Shown here in pieces: positions 1-9,757 of a DNA stretch of 64,000 bases. A program made the translations under genes and the position numbers. Source of the DNA: Agrobacterium tumefaciens (GTDB lineage: Bacteria > Pseudomonadota > Alphaproteobacteria > Rhizobiales > Rhizobiaceae); the NCBI RefSeq assembly GCF_013318015.2, contig NZ_CP115842.1, positions 1,425,001-1,489,000 of the forward strand, in the 5' to 3' direction. Below the pieces are notes generated by a model. That model did no database searches and was not told the origin of the DNA. It worked only from the letters and a program-made list of their open reading frames with translations. The stretch's first letter is position 1. Each line of letters begins with the position of its first letter.

Positions 1-2197
<2,197 letters not shown>

Positions 2198-2445
2198 TTC
2201 CCATTGTTCATGCTCATCAAAGATGAGCATCATCTGTTCTGTCCTGACGCGCATAGCGCTCCGGACGGGCCGCGCCACAGGTATTTTGCTTGAAAGCAAA
2301 AACCGGAAGGCGCGACGACCTCTGGTCTGTATGGCAAACATACGGGAAGGGTCGCAGAAAGACGTGTTAAATTAAATGAAGCGCAAGCTTCCCAGCTTCT
2401 CGAAACAACACTCATGTGAAAACATGAACTGTGTTGCGTTTTGCC
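2198..2445 (+). other. 23S-5S internal transcribed spacer
   Basis: A 248-nt spacer without a tRNA or credible reading frame. It begins with a hairpin at 2211-2229 (arms TGCTCATC and GATGAGCA, loop AAA). Its last 14 bases (about 2431-2444) pair with sequence just after the 5S gene and so probably form the stem from which 5S rRNA is processed. Confidence 0.8.
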
Positions 2446-2563
2446 GACCTGGTGGTTATCGCGGGGCGGCTGCACCCGTTCCCATTCCGAACACGGCCGT
2501 GAAACGCCCCAGCGCCAATGGTACTCCGTCTCAAGACGCGGGAGAGTAGGTCGCTGCCAGGTC
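2446..2563 (+). rRNA. rrf: 5S ribosomal RNA
   Basis: A gene of about 118 nt. Its ends GACCTGG and CCAGGTC pair as helix I, and it contains the conserved CCCATTCCGAACACGG loop. The flanks extend helix I: GTTGCGTTTTGC just upstream pairs with GCAAAACGCAAC just downstream, the usual form of a precursor processing stem. It follows the 23S gene in the same transcription unit. Confidence 0.95.
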
Positions 2564-2619
2564 TGCAAAACGCAACAAATATCTTCTCAAGCAAACTCTT
2601 CGGCCCAGCCGATACAAAG

Positions 2620-2641
2620 GGCCGCTCAAAGCGGCCTTTTT
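2620..2641 (+). terminator. Rho-independent terminator after 5S rRNA
   Basis: Arms GGCCGC (2620-2625) and GCGGCC (2631-2636) enclose loop TCAAA and are followed by five T residues. It lies about 57 nt after the 5S gene, so the downstream tRNA-fMet is either reached by read-through or has its own promoter. Confidence 0.8.
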
Positions 2642-2754
2642 GCATTACGGAACATGAAAACATAAGGAAAACGCCTCGTGCGTCCCTTAAAGGAGACAAA
2701 TCGCCTTCGGCAATTTGCTCCGGCAATATACATCACAGCTTCCCTGTGATGCAG

Positions 2755-2816
2755 TCGCGATAAATCCAATACGGATTTACGCTGGTCGCGATAAATCCCA
2801 TAGGGATTTACGCTGG
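2755..2816 (+). repeat. Two tandem 31-bp palindromic repeats
   Basis: Two head-to-tail copies, 2755-2785 and 2786-2816, begin TCGCGATAAATCC and end GGATTTACGCTGG. They differ at two or three central positions. Each contains the inverted repeat TAAATCC/GGATTTA. The second copy ends 4 nt before the tRNA. A separate hairpin (CATCACAG/CTGTGATG, 2731-2751) lies just upstream. Confidence 0.85.
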
Positions 2817-2819
2817 TAA

Positions 2820-2898
<79 letters not shown>

Positions 2899-2922
2899 AT
2901 CTTCAAGACTATCAACAACAAA

Positions 2923-2942
2923 GCCCTCCCATCCCGGAGGGC
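2923..2942 (+). terminator. Hairpin after tRNA-fMet, probable terminator
   Basis: Perfect 7-bp arms GCCCTCC (2923-2929) and GGAGGGC (2936-2942) with a 6-nt loop, followed by a poor T tract (AATTTGCGTTT). The position directly after the tRNA fits transcription termination. From here to the insertion site at 3052 no gene is visible. Confidence 0.6.
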
Positions 2943-3051
2943 AATTTGCGTTTAGGGCCTTGGATACCGCAAATGACTTGCTGGCGGTATATCACCGTGG
3001 GACTCTGATAGCGTGCACCTAGGCCTTTGTAAAACACGAGCCGGAACAAGC

Positions 3052-3059
3052 ACTTCAAG
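3052..3059. repeat. Target-site duplication, left copy (ACTTCAAG)
   Basis: Identical to 6184-6191 and directly abutting the left end of the IS66 element. Removing one copy plus the element restores the pre-insertion spacer. Confidence 0.93.
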
Positions 3060-3150
3060 GTATCCCTCCGGCGTGGACCGCCTTGCGAGTTTTTGGCGAT
3101 ACCGTGATTTTGCGCTCTTGAGAGTGGACTTAAGAGCGCAATGAGGAACT

Positions 3151-3492
3151 ATGGCACAGGCCATTTTGCTGACGGGTCACGAACGGCGTCGTCGTTGGTC
3201 ACCGGACCAACGGCTGGAAATTCTGGAGGCAGCATTTGCTCCGGGGGCAAATGTCTCGGAGGTAGCGCGTCGTTTTGATGTTTCGACGGGGCTGCTGTAC
3301 ACGTGGCGGCGCCAAGCGCTGACTGTGAAAGATGGGCCTGCTTTTGTGCCGGCAACAGTCCTGGATGTTCCTGGCGGCGGCGGTGGTGGTGCGGCAACCA
3401 TCGTTGTGGACTTTGCGAACGGTATCAAGGTGAGGATTGGGTCCGGAGCGCCTTGTGATCTTGCCGCAGCAGTAATGCGAGCGCTGAAATGA
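3151..3492 (+). CDS. tnpA: IS66 accessory protein TnpA
   Basis: A 113-residue protein with an N-terminal helix-turn-helix of the IS3/IS66 OrfA type (RRRWSPDQRLEILEAAF, then VSEVARRFDVSTGLLYTWRR, residues about 13-50). A glycine run and a short C-terminal domain follow. In IS66 elements TnpA is needed for transposition with TnpB and TnpC and probably binds DNA. Its stop overlaps the tnpB start by 4 bp, a usual sign of translational coupling in this family. Confidence 0.93.
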   Translation: MAQAILLTGHERRRRWSPDQRLEILEAAFAPGANVSEVARRFDVSTGLLYTWRRQALTVKDGPAFVPATVLDVPGGGGGGAATIVVDFANGIKVRIGSGAPCDLAAAVMRALK

Positions 3493-3836
3493 TCCCGATC
3501 AGTTCGAGCGTGCGGGTTTGGATTGCGAGCGGCCATTGCGATATGCGCAAGGGGATGCAGGGCCTTGCTCTGATCGTGCAGGAAGGTCTTGGTCGTGATC
3601 CGTTCAAGGGTGACGTTTTTGTGTTCCGCGGGAAAAGCGGCCGGCTGATCAAGGCTCTTTGGCATGACGGAATTGGGCTTTCGCTATACGCAAAGCGGCT
3701 CGAGCGTGGCCGTTTTATTTGGCCGGTGACTGAGGGCGGAGCGATTGCGCTGACGGCTGGCCAGATGTCCTATTTGCTTGAGGGAATTGACTGGCGAAAC
3801 CCGCAGCAGACATGGCGTCCGACGAGCGCTGGATAG
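3489..3836 (+). CDS. tnpB: IS66 accessory protein TnpB
   Basis: 115 residues with the family hallmarks DMRKGMQGL (residues about 18-26), VFVFRGK and LYAKRLERGRF. The family (IS66 Orf2) is near 115 residues, so this copy is full length. Its biochemical role is not firmly known, but it is required for IS66 transposition. It starts inside tnpA and ends 78 nt before tnpC. Confidence 0.95.
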   Translation: MIPISSSVRVWIASGHCDMRKGMQGLALIVQEGLGRDPFKGDVFVFRGKSGRLIKALWHDGIGLSLYAKRLERGRFIWPVTEGGAIALTAGQMSYLLEGIDWRNPQQTWRPTSAG

Positions 3837-3914
3837 CGATTTTTGGCGAGGATTTGCCGCCATTGGCATCAAGAAAACCTATGCAAATCAGGGGTTTTGT
3901 GATTCACTTCGAGC

Positions 3915-5573
3915 ATGGAACCCGGCTTCGAAAATCACCGTGATCATGCTGCTGCCCTGGAGGCAGAGCTGGCGACAGCGCGGGCGGAGCGTGCTGCTGC
4001 TTTGGCCGAGTTGGCTGTTGCCAGGGCCAGGGAGGCCGACGATCAGGCCATCATTCTTCGCCAGAAAGTCTATATCGAAAAGCTGCAACGGGAACTGCGC
4101 GGTCAGAAGTCGGAACGGACGGCACGGCTGGTTGCGCAGATGGAACTGATGCTTGAGGACGCCGAAGCGACGGCAACCGAAGATGAGCTTGCCGCTGAAA
4201 TGGCCGTTGCTGCAGCATCTGCGATTGCGGTCACCGGCTTTACGCGCAAGCGGCCGGTCAAGAAGCCCTTTCCGGAGCATCTGCCGCGTGAGCGTGTCGT
4301 GGTGCCAGGGCCGGTTGCCTGCAGTTGCTGTGGCGGTGAACGGCTTCGCAAGCTCGGCGAAGACATCACCGAAACGATGGAGAGCGTACCGCGGAGCTGG
4401 AAGGTCATTCAGATGGTGCGGGAAAAGTTCACCTGCCGTGACTGCGAGAAGATCAGCCAGGCACCTGCACCCTTCCATGTCATCCCGAGAGGGTGGGCTG
4501 GTCCAAGCCTTTTGGCGATGATGCTCTGCGACAAGTTCGGCCAGCACATTCCCCTCAATCGCCAGGTCGAACGTTTTGCCCTGGAAGGTGTGCCGATCAG
4601 TCTGTCGACTGCAGCAGACGCAATTGGCGCGTGCTGCCAGGTTCTCGACCCGCTGGTGCGGCGGATTGAAAGCCATACGTTCGCGTCTGAACGGATCCAC
4701 GGTGATGACACGACCGTGCCGGTTCTCGCTCTCGGCAAGACCATCACCGGTCGAATATGGAGCTATGTCAGGGACGATAGTCCGTTTGGCGGAACGGCCC
4801 CACCATCGGTGATGTTCTATTATTCCCGGGACCGGGCCGGCGAACATCCACAGGCACATCTGGCCAATTATAGCGGTATCCTTCAGGCGGACGCCTATAC
4901 CGGCTATGGCCAGCTCTATCTTCCTGAACGAAGTCCGGGCCCGATTTATGAAGCTGCGTGTTGGGCGCATGCCAGGCGGCCATTCTTTGCGCAAGCCGAT
5001 CTGGAGGCCAATGCGCGCCGAAAAGCGCAGGGTAAAAGTGGCGCCGTTATCTCACCAATCGCCTTGAACATGGTGCAGCGGATCGACGCGCTGTTCGACA
5101 TCGAACGCCAGATCAATGGCCACACTGCCGATGAGAGAAAAGCAATCCGCCAGCAATTATCAAAGCCGTTGATCGACGACATGGAAATATGGATACGCGA
5201 CCACCGCGCCAGATTGCCGCGCGACAACGACCTGGCAAAGGCATTTGACTATATGCTGAACCGCTGGGAATCCTTTACCCGCTTCCTCGACGACGGCCGG
5301 ATTTGCCTGTCGAACAATTGCGCGGAGCGATCTCTGCGTGGTGTGGCCCTTGGACGAAAAGCCTGGCTATTTGCCGGTTCCGATCGCGGAGGGCAAAGGG
5401 CGGCAGCCATGTACAGCCTGATCGTCACCGCGAAAATGAACCGCATTGACCCACAGGCCTGGCTTGCTGATGTTCTCGCCCGCATCGCCGACCATCCTGT
5501 CAGCCGGCTCGATGAGCTTCTCCCCTGGAATTGGCGGAAAACCACGACATCGTCACTGAGGCAGGCAGCCTGA
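3915..5573 (+). CDS. tnpC: IS66 transposase TnpC (DDE)
   Basis: A 552-residue transposase. An N-terminal alanine/glutamate-rich coiled coil (about 10-80) precedes a CxCC...CxxC zinc-binding domain (about 135-180). The catalytic core follows: Asp in HGDDTTVPV, Asp in QADAYTGY and Glu in NNCAERSLR. A C-terminal IS66 domain (MYSLIVTAKMN...DPQAWLADVLARI) closes the protein. The length is normal and no frameshift is seen. The stop overlaps the start of the next gene (TGATG). Confidence 0.95.
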   Translation: MEPGFENHRDHAAALEAELATARAERAAALAELAVARAREADDQAIILRQKVYIEKLQRELRGQKSERTARLVAQMELMLEDAEATATEDELAAEMAVAAASAIAVTGFTRKRPVKKPFPEHLPRERVVVPGPVACSCCGGERLRKLGEDITETMESVPRSWKVIQMVREKFTCRDCEKISQAPAPFHVIPRGWAGPSLLAMMLCDKFGQHIPLNRQVERFALEGVPISLSTAADAIGACCQVLDPLVRRIESHTFASERIHGDDTTVPVLALGKTITGRIWSYVRDDSPFGGTAPPSVMFYYSRDRAGEHPQAHLANYSGILQADAYTGYGQLYLPERSPGPIYEAACWAHARRPFFAQADLEANARRKAQGKSGAVISPIALNMVQRIDALFDIERQINGHTADERKAIRQQLSKPLIDDMEIWIRDHRARLPRDNDLAKAFDYMLNRWESFTRFLDDGRICLSNNCAERSLRGVALGRKAWLFAGSDRGGQRAAAMYSLIVTAKMNRIDPQAWLADVLARIADHPVSRLDELLPWNWRKTTTSSLRQAA

Positions 5574-6157
5574 TGGCAGGTCCTCTCGTTCGCCTGAAGA
5601 TCACACTTGATGACGTTGATCCCTTGGTGATGCGGCGTGTTGTCGTGCCATTCCGCATTCGGCTCGACCGGCTACATGATGTTCTCCAGGAGGCTTTCGG
5701 CTGGACCAACAGTCATCTCTATGAGTTCAGGATCCGTGACATCGGATTCGGCGTGCCTGATGGCGGCTTTGATGACCCCATCGATGCGCGCAAGGAAACG
5801 CTTCTTGCCGCCATCGAAGATATTGGCGCGAAGTCATTCAAGTATCTCTATGACTTCGGCGACGGCTGGACCCACACAGTGAAAATCGAAAAGACCTTTC
5901 CGGCTACCCCCGGCTTTGATGATCCTTTCCTCCTCGAGGCTGTCGGAAGGTGCCCGCCAGAGGATGTTGGCGGCCCTTGGGGCTATGAAGAGTTCCGTGA
6001 GGCCCTAGCCGACGTCAACCATGAGCGTCACAACGAACTTGTAGAATGGTGGGGCGACGCACATTACGATCCGGGCGACCTCGACGCCACCAATCTGCGC
6101 AAAAACGTCGAGGCTCTAGCCGCAAAATGGAAGCGCAGATCGCGCAAGAAAACCTGA
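5573..6157 (+). CDS. Plasmid pRiA4b ORF-3-like protein, IS66 passenger
   Basis: 194 residues from an ATG that overlaps the tnpC stop. A longer frame from a TTG at 5531 exists but is less likely. It belongs to the pRiA4b ORF-3 family, recognised by LKITLDDVDPLVMRRV, RLHDVLQEAFGW, YLYDFGDGWTHTVKIE and CPPEDVGGPWGYEEF. The function of the family is unknown. The gene ends 26 bp inside the right end of the element, so it moves with it. A charged C-terminal tail (KWKRRSRKKT) may bind nucleic acid, which is a guess. Confidence 0.9.
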   Translation: MAGPLVRLKITLDDVDPLVMRRVVVPFRIRLDRLHDVLQEAFGWTNSHLYEFRIRDIGFGVPDGGFDDPIDARKETLLAAIEDIGAKSFKYLYDFGDGWTHTVKIEKTFPATPGFDDPFLLEAVGRCPPEDVGGPWGYEEFREALADVNHERHNELVEWWGDAHYDPGDLDATNLRKNVEALAAKWKRRSRKKT

Positions 6158-6183
6158 CACTGCGGTCCTCGGCGAATGCTTAC

Positions 6184-6191
6184 ACTTCAAG
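6184..6191. repeat. Target-site duplication, right copy (ACTTCAAG)
   Basis: Identical to 3052-3059 and directly abutting the right end of the IS66 element. Confidence 0.93.
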
Positions 6192-6231
6192 CGCTCAGAG
6201 CGGCATTCACTTTGTGATCAGGGTTTCCGCG

Positions 6232-6423
6232 TCACCGACGTGGCGTTGTTTCGGCAGATTCGGGCAAGGTCGCAGGCAGCCGTTTTCTATCTAACGCCTC
6301 CGTAGCTGCCTCGAGCCGAGCCACGCGCTTTTCCAAGGAGATGAGGTAGTCCCACTGCAAATCATCGATACCGAGGAATGCTTCTTCCCATAGACGCCAT
6401 TTTTCTAAGAAGTGCTTCAGCAT
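6232..6423 (-). CDS. Small coiled-coil protein of unknown function
   Basis: 63 residues from ATG at 6423, chosen because GAGAGGAAACAGC gives a good ribosome binding site; a GTG nine codons upstream is an alternative. The sequence is a mostly helical, charged coiled coil (FLEKWRLWEEAF, then LISLEKRVARLEAATEALDR) with no signal peptide or membrane segment. I do not recognise the family. It is the last gene of the minus-strand group fabF-ftsZ-like and ends 41 bp from the IS66 duplication. Codon use and the start site support a real gene. Confidence 0.6.
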   Translation of the reverse strand: MLKHFLEKWRLWEEAFLGIDDLQWDYLISLEKRVARLEAATEALDRKRLPATLPESAETTPRR

Positions 6424-6553
6424 GTGCTGTTTCCTCTCGATCGATTTCACTGGAATTTTCTATGTCGCCCTATCTTGGGCCGGGCGGTAGCAGACACGCA
6501 GGCACTCTCAAGTCTGCAAGGACATGCTCGCTCGAGGGTGCGAAGGAGCAGGG

Positions 6554-7558
6554 TCACCCCGTGCGCTCCGCAAGAAAGATCACCTCTGCCGGTTGTCGCA
6601 ATCCGCTCGCGACAACGGACACTTTCAGTCGACCCGCAAGCGCATCGTCGAACGTCGCGCCGATCACGACATCGGCGTTAGCGTCGACCTCTTCGCGCAC
6701 GCGCGTGGCTGCTTCATCCACATCGAACAGCGTCATGTCCGGTCCACCGGAAATCGAGACGAGGAGCCCTTTGGCGCCTTTGACCGATGTGTCGTGAAAA
6801 AGCGGATTAGCAATCGCTGCTTCGGCGGCAGCTCTTGCACGGCCTTCGCCTGCCGCTTCTCCCGTGCCCATCACAGCTCGGCCCATACCGCGCATCACTG
6901 ACCTTAGGTCGGCGAAATCGAGATTGATAAGCCCTTCCCTGACAATCAGATCAACGACGGAGCTGACGCCTGCATAAAGAACCCGATCCGCCATTTCGAA
7001 AGCCTCAGCAAACGTCGTTGCGGCATCTGCCACCCGGAAGAGGTTCTGATTTGGGATCACGATCACGGTATCCGCGCTCTCGGCTAGACACTCTACCCCG
7101 TGTCGGGCCATTCGCATTCGATGTATGCCCTCAAATGCGAATGGCATGGTTACCACGCCGACCGTCAGTATTCCGGCCTTCCGCGCAGCTCGAGCTATAA
7201 CAGGCGCGGCGCCCGTTCCAGTGCCGCCCCCCATGCCTGCGGTCACGAAACACATATGCATCCCGGTCAGATGTCCCATGATTTCGTCGATCGTTTCTTC
7301 GGCCGCCGCTTGTCCGATCTCGGCGAGTGATCCGGCCCCAAGCCCGCCAGTCGCGATCAGGCCGAGTTGAACAACTCGTGGGGCTTTGGACATGGAGAGA
7401 GCTTGTGCATCGGTGTTTGCTGCAATGAATTCTACCCCTTGCAGCTTCTGCGCCATCATGTTGTTGACCGCATTACCACCACCGCCGCCGACGCCTATAA
7501 TGGCAATCCTCGGTTTGAGGTGCAGTATGTCCGGTGTCGTGCCCAAGGTTTGGTTCAT
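6554..7558 (-). CDS. Tail-less FtsZ paralogue (FtsZ2-type)
   Basis: 334 residues of tubulin/FtsZ GTPase. Present are the glycine-rich nucleotide loop [13 protein letters not shown] (22-34), the tubulin signature GGGTGTG (110-116) and the T7 loop NLDFAD (212-217) needed for GTP hydrolysis. The protein stops right after the second globular domain, so it lacks the long linker and the C-terminal peptide that binds FtsA/ZipA-type partners; main rhizobial FtsZs are 500-600 residues. Rhizobia are known to carry such shortened paralogues. The segment [10 protein letters not shown] replaces the usual LTRGLGAG. It lies 56 nt after a fabF-like gene on the same strand and is probably co-transcribed. Confidence 0.9.
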   Translation of the reverse strand: MNQTLGTTPDILHLKPRIAIIGVGGGGGNAVNNMMAQKLQGVEFIAANTDAQALSMSKAPRVVQLGLIATGGLGAGSLAEIGQAAAEETIDEIMGHLTGMHMCFVTAGMGGGTGTGAAPVIARAARKAGILTVGVVTMPFAFEGIHRMRMARHGVECLAESADTVIVIPNQNLFRVADAATTFAEAFEMADRVLYAGVSSVVDLIVREGLINLDFADLRSVMRGMGRAVMGTGEAAGEGRARAAAEAAIANPLFHDTSVKGAKGLLVSISGGPDMTLFDVDEAATRVREEVDANADVVIGATFDDALAGRLKVSVVASGLRQPAEVIFLAERTG

Positions 7559-7614
7559 TGACGTTCACGTCCCAAGCGAAACAGTTTCAGAGTGTGGTGG
7601 CGCGACGGTGATCC

Positions 7615-8898
7615 TCAGCCAGCGCCGTTTGCCTTCGGCCACCGCCGGAACACTGCGCTCGCATTGACACCACCAAAACCGAAACCATTGGATATTGCGA
7701 ATTCAGCGTTTAATTGGCGCGCGTGGTTCGCCACAAAATCGATGCCTTCGGCTTCCGGATCCGGAGCATTCAGGTTGAGAGTTGGCGGCGCAATCTGGTG
7801 CTGGAGTGCCAGAATGGTGAAGATTGCTTCCAATCCTCCAGCCGCGCCAAGTAGGTGTCCTGTTGCTGACTTCGTCCCGCTGACAGCGACAGTCTTCTCG
7901 GAACCAAAGATACTTTTGATGGCCCTGATTTCGCCGAGGTCTCCGACCGGGGTCGAGGTGGCGTGGGCATTCAGATGACCAATTTCGCGGGGGGAAATGC
8001 CTGCCTGCGCAATGGCGATCTCCATGGCTCTTTTGGCACCGTTCCCGTCTTCTGGTCCTGACGTGATGTGATGAGCGTCGGCTGTCGTGCCGTAGCCGAC
8101 GAGTTCGGCAATTGGTGTAGCGCCGCGAGCAAGTGCATGGCTCAGGGATTCAATGACAAGCATGCCCGCTCCTTCGCCCATGACGAAGCCATCGCGTGAT
8201 GTGTCGAAGGGGCGCGATGCCTTGTCTGGTGTTTCGTTGAAAGCAGTCGACAGAGATCTGGCGGCCGCAAAACCTCCGAGGCTGACGATGTTCATGCAGG
8301 CTTCTGTTCCGCCGCATATCGCAATTTCGGCTTCATTTGACCGAATAAGCCTCGCAGCATCGCCAATTGCCTGAACGCCGGCGGCGCACGCGGTTACCGG
8401 TGCACCGAGAGGGCCTTTGAAGCCATGACGTATTGAGACATGCCCGGCTGCGAGATTGACCAGAAACGACGGTATGGTGAAGGGCGAAAGGCGACGGACA
8501 CCGCGTTGATCGACGGTGCGGACCGCTTCGGTTATCGCAGGAAAGCCGCCGATACCGGACGCGATAATCGTCGCGGTCCTCAGCCGTTCCTCATTCGAGG
8601 TCGGCTTCCAGTTTGCTTGTGCAAGCGCTTCTTCCGCGGCTGCCAGTGCAAATATGATAAAACGGTCGACCTTGCGTTGGTCCTTCGGAGCCACAATGGT
8701 GTCGGGATCGAAGCCGCCCTCGGGATCTTCCATCAATGAGGGGACAACGCCCCCGATTTTCGATGGAAGGTCCGCCACCACGTCGTCACCCAGCCGTCGA
8801 ATGCCACTTCGACCCGCGAGCAGGCGCGACCAGGAGATACCGACATTCGCTCCAAGGGGACTGACAGCTCCCATTCCTGTGACAACGATACGACGCAT
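7615..8898 (-). CDS. Beta-ketoacyl-ACP synthase II-like protein (FabF family)
   Basis: 427 residues of the thiolase-fold KAS I/II family, which condenses malonyl-ACP with acyl-ACP. The active-site Cys is in VTACAAG (C171), with His in NAHATSTPVGD (H312) and Lys/His in GTKSATGHLLGAAGG (K343, H348), so the triad is complete. The length is slightly above a typical FabF (about 413). It is not next to acpP or other fatty-acid genes but precedes the FtsZ paralogue by 56 nt, so it is likely an accessory ketosynthase rather than the housekeeping enzyme. Its upstream neighbour on the same strand is a TetR gene. Confidence 0.9.
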   Translation of the reverse strand: MRRIVVTGMGAVSPLGANVGISWSRLLAGRSGIRRLGDDVVADLPSKIGGVVPSLMEDPEGGFDPDTIVAPKDQRKVDRFIIFALAAAEEALAQANWKPTSNEERLRTATIIASGIGGFPAITEAVRTVDQRGVRRLSPFTIPSFLVNLAAGHVSIRHGFKGPLGAPVTACAAGVQAIGDAARLIRSNEAEIAICGGTEACMNIVSLGGFAAARSLSTAFNETPDKASRPFDTSRDGFVMGEGAGMLVIESLSHALARGATPIAELVGYGTTADAHHITSGPEDGNGAKRAMEIAIAQAGISPREIGHLNAHATSTPVGDLGEIRAIKSIFGSEKTVAVSGTKSATGHLLGAAGGLEAIFTILALQHQIAPPTLNLNAPDPEAEGIDFVANHARQLNAEFAISNGFGFGGVNASAVFRRWPKANGAG

Positions 8899-9071
8899 GT
8901 TTTACACCTGTTCTTCGTTTAAATTGGCATGCCTTCGGCATCCCGACCGACGGTGCGGTCAGGGCCTGCTCTCCGGATATCCAGTTTCTTCAGTGCCTAA
9001 ATCGCATCCGCCCGAACCCGACGCGGCGACTGCGTTTGGTTTTTGTTTTCCCTAGTTATCGAGCGCGATCC

Positions 9072-9659
9072 TCAGGCCGCATGATCAGCGCCTGCGATGC
9101 GCCTGATTTCCTCCGCCGCTGCGTCGAGGATTCCTTGAGACGTATTCTCGTCTTCCATGATCCGCGACAGGGTAACGGCGCCGACCATGAGAGACAGGAT
9201 CGCCATCGCCTTGCCGCTGGGATTGGGGCTTCTGGTGTCATCAAGCAGTTCATTGAGCACCTCGAAGTGAGCGCGTATCCCATCCTCGAATGGACGCCTG
9301 ACTTCGTCACTCTGCCGAGTAGCGTCCGACCCCAGTGCCACCAGGGGGCAACCTTCTGCCTTTTCTCCACGGTGGTCCTTTGACAGATAGAACGCCATCA
9401 CTGCTTCGAGAGGATCGGAACTGTCCGCAGCCGCTTCAGACCATCTGCGTGTAGCGCTTTCCATCGCGCGCCTCGAAGCCTGGGCTGCAAGATCGTCCTT
9501 CGATGCAAACTGCTTGTAGAACCCGCCTTGAGTGAGTCCTGCACCCTTCATCAAATCTTTCAGGCCAATGCCATCGAATCCGTGCTCGCGAAACAGACGG
9601 CTGGCAACGTTGATCACCGTCTCCCGATTTTCCTCGGCTTGTGCCCGGCTCACTCTCAT
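9072..9659 (-). CDS. TetR family regulator of the divergent RND efflux genes
   Basis: 195 residues. The N-terminal helix-turn-helix (about 10-55: VINVASRLFREHGFDGIGLK, AGLTQGGFYKQFASKDDL) is typical of TetR; the C-terminal half is the ligand domain with a Cys in the conserved GCPLVALGSD segment. The start at 9659 has the strong site GGAGGTCGAT. It is divergent from the HlyD/RND operon, and a palindrome with perfect 9-bp arms lies between them, so autoregulation and repression of the pump are likely. It is related to the TetR proteins at 14351 and 19179. Confidence 0.92.
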   Translation of the reverse strand: MRVSRAQAEENRETVINVASRLFREHGFDGIGLKDLMKGAGLTQGGFYKQFASKDDLAAQASRRAMESATRRWSEAAADSSDPLEAVMAFYLSKDHRGEKAEGCPLVALGSDATRQSDEVRRPFEDGIRAHFEVLNELLDDTRSPNPSGKAMAILSLMVGAVTLSRIMEDENTSQGILDAAAEEIRRIAGADHAA

Positions 9660-9682
9660 ATCGACCTCCGGTTAGATTTCGT

Positions 9683-9725
9683 TTGACATTTATATCGCAC
9701 ATAGATTTAGATCGCAATCTAAATC
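9683..9725 (+). promoter_or_regulatory. Promoter and TetR operator upstream of RND operon
   Basis: A TTGACA (9683-9688) is followed 17-18 nt later by a weak -10 (TTAGAT, 9707-9712). The -10 overlaps a perfect inverted repeat, arms GATTTAGAT (9704-9712) and ATCTAAATC (9717-9725) around CGCA. A repressor bound here would block the promoter. Assignment to the adjacent TetR is inferred from position. Confidence 0.7.
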
Positions 9726-9757
9726 ATTTGCACCGCTGGTCAAGAAGAGAACTTACA

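Larger units (their letters stand above)
3060..6183 (+). mobile_element. Complete IS66-family insertion sequence, 3124 bp
   Basis: The element carries tnpA, tnpB, tnpC and a fourth passenger gene. Its ends are imperfect inverted repeats: left GTATCCCTCCGGCGTGGACC from 3060, right (read inward) GTAAGCATTCGCCGAGGACC from 6183, alike at 16 of the first 22 positions. An 8-bp direct repeat ACTTCAAG flanks it at 3052-3059 and 6184-6191, the duplication length usual for IS66. Intact ends, an intact duplication and open reading frames throughout suggest a recent and possibly still mobile copy. It landed between the tRNA-fMet gene and the small gene at 6232-6423 and breaks no recognisable gene. Confidence 0.93.

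Noticed and set aside
2731..2816. A short CRISPR array
   Set aside because: The two repeats abut without spacers, and no cas gene is present.
3888..4994. A 368-codon frame on the minus strand
   Set aside because: It is antisense to tnpC, which has the IS66 catalytic motifs; the minus frame shows no known domain.
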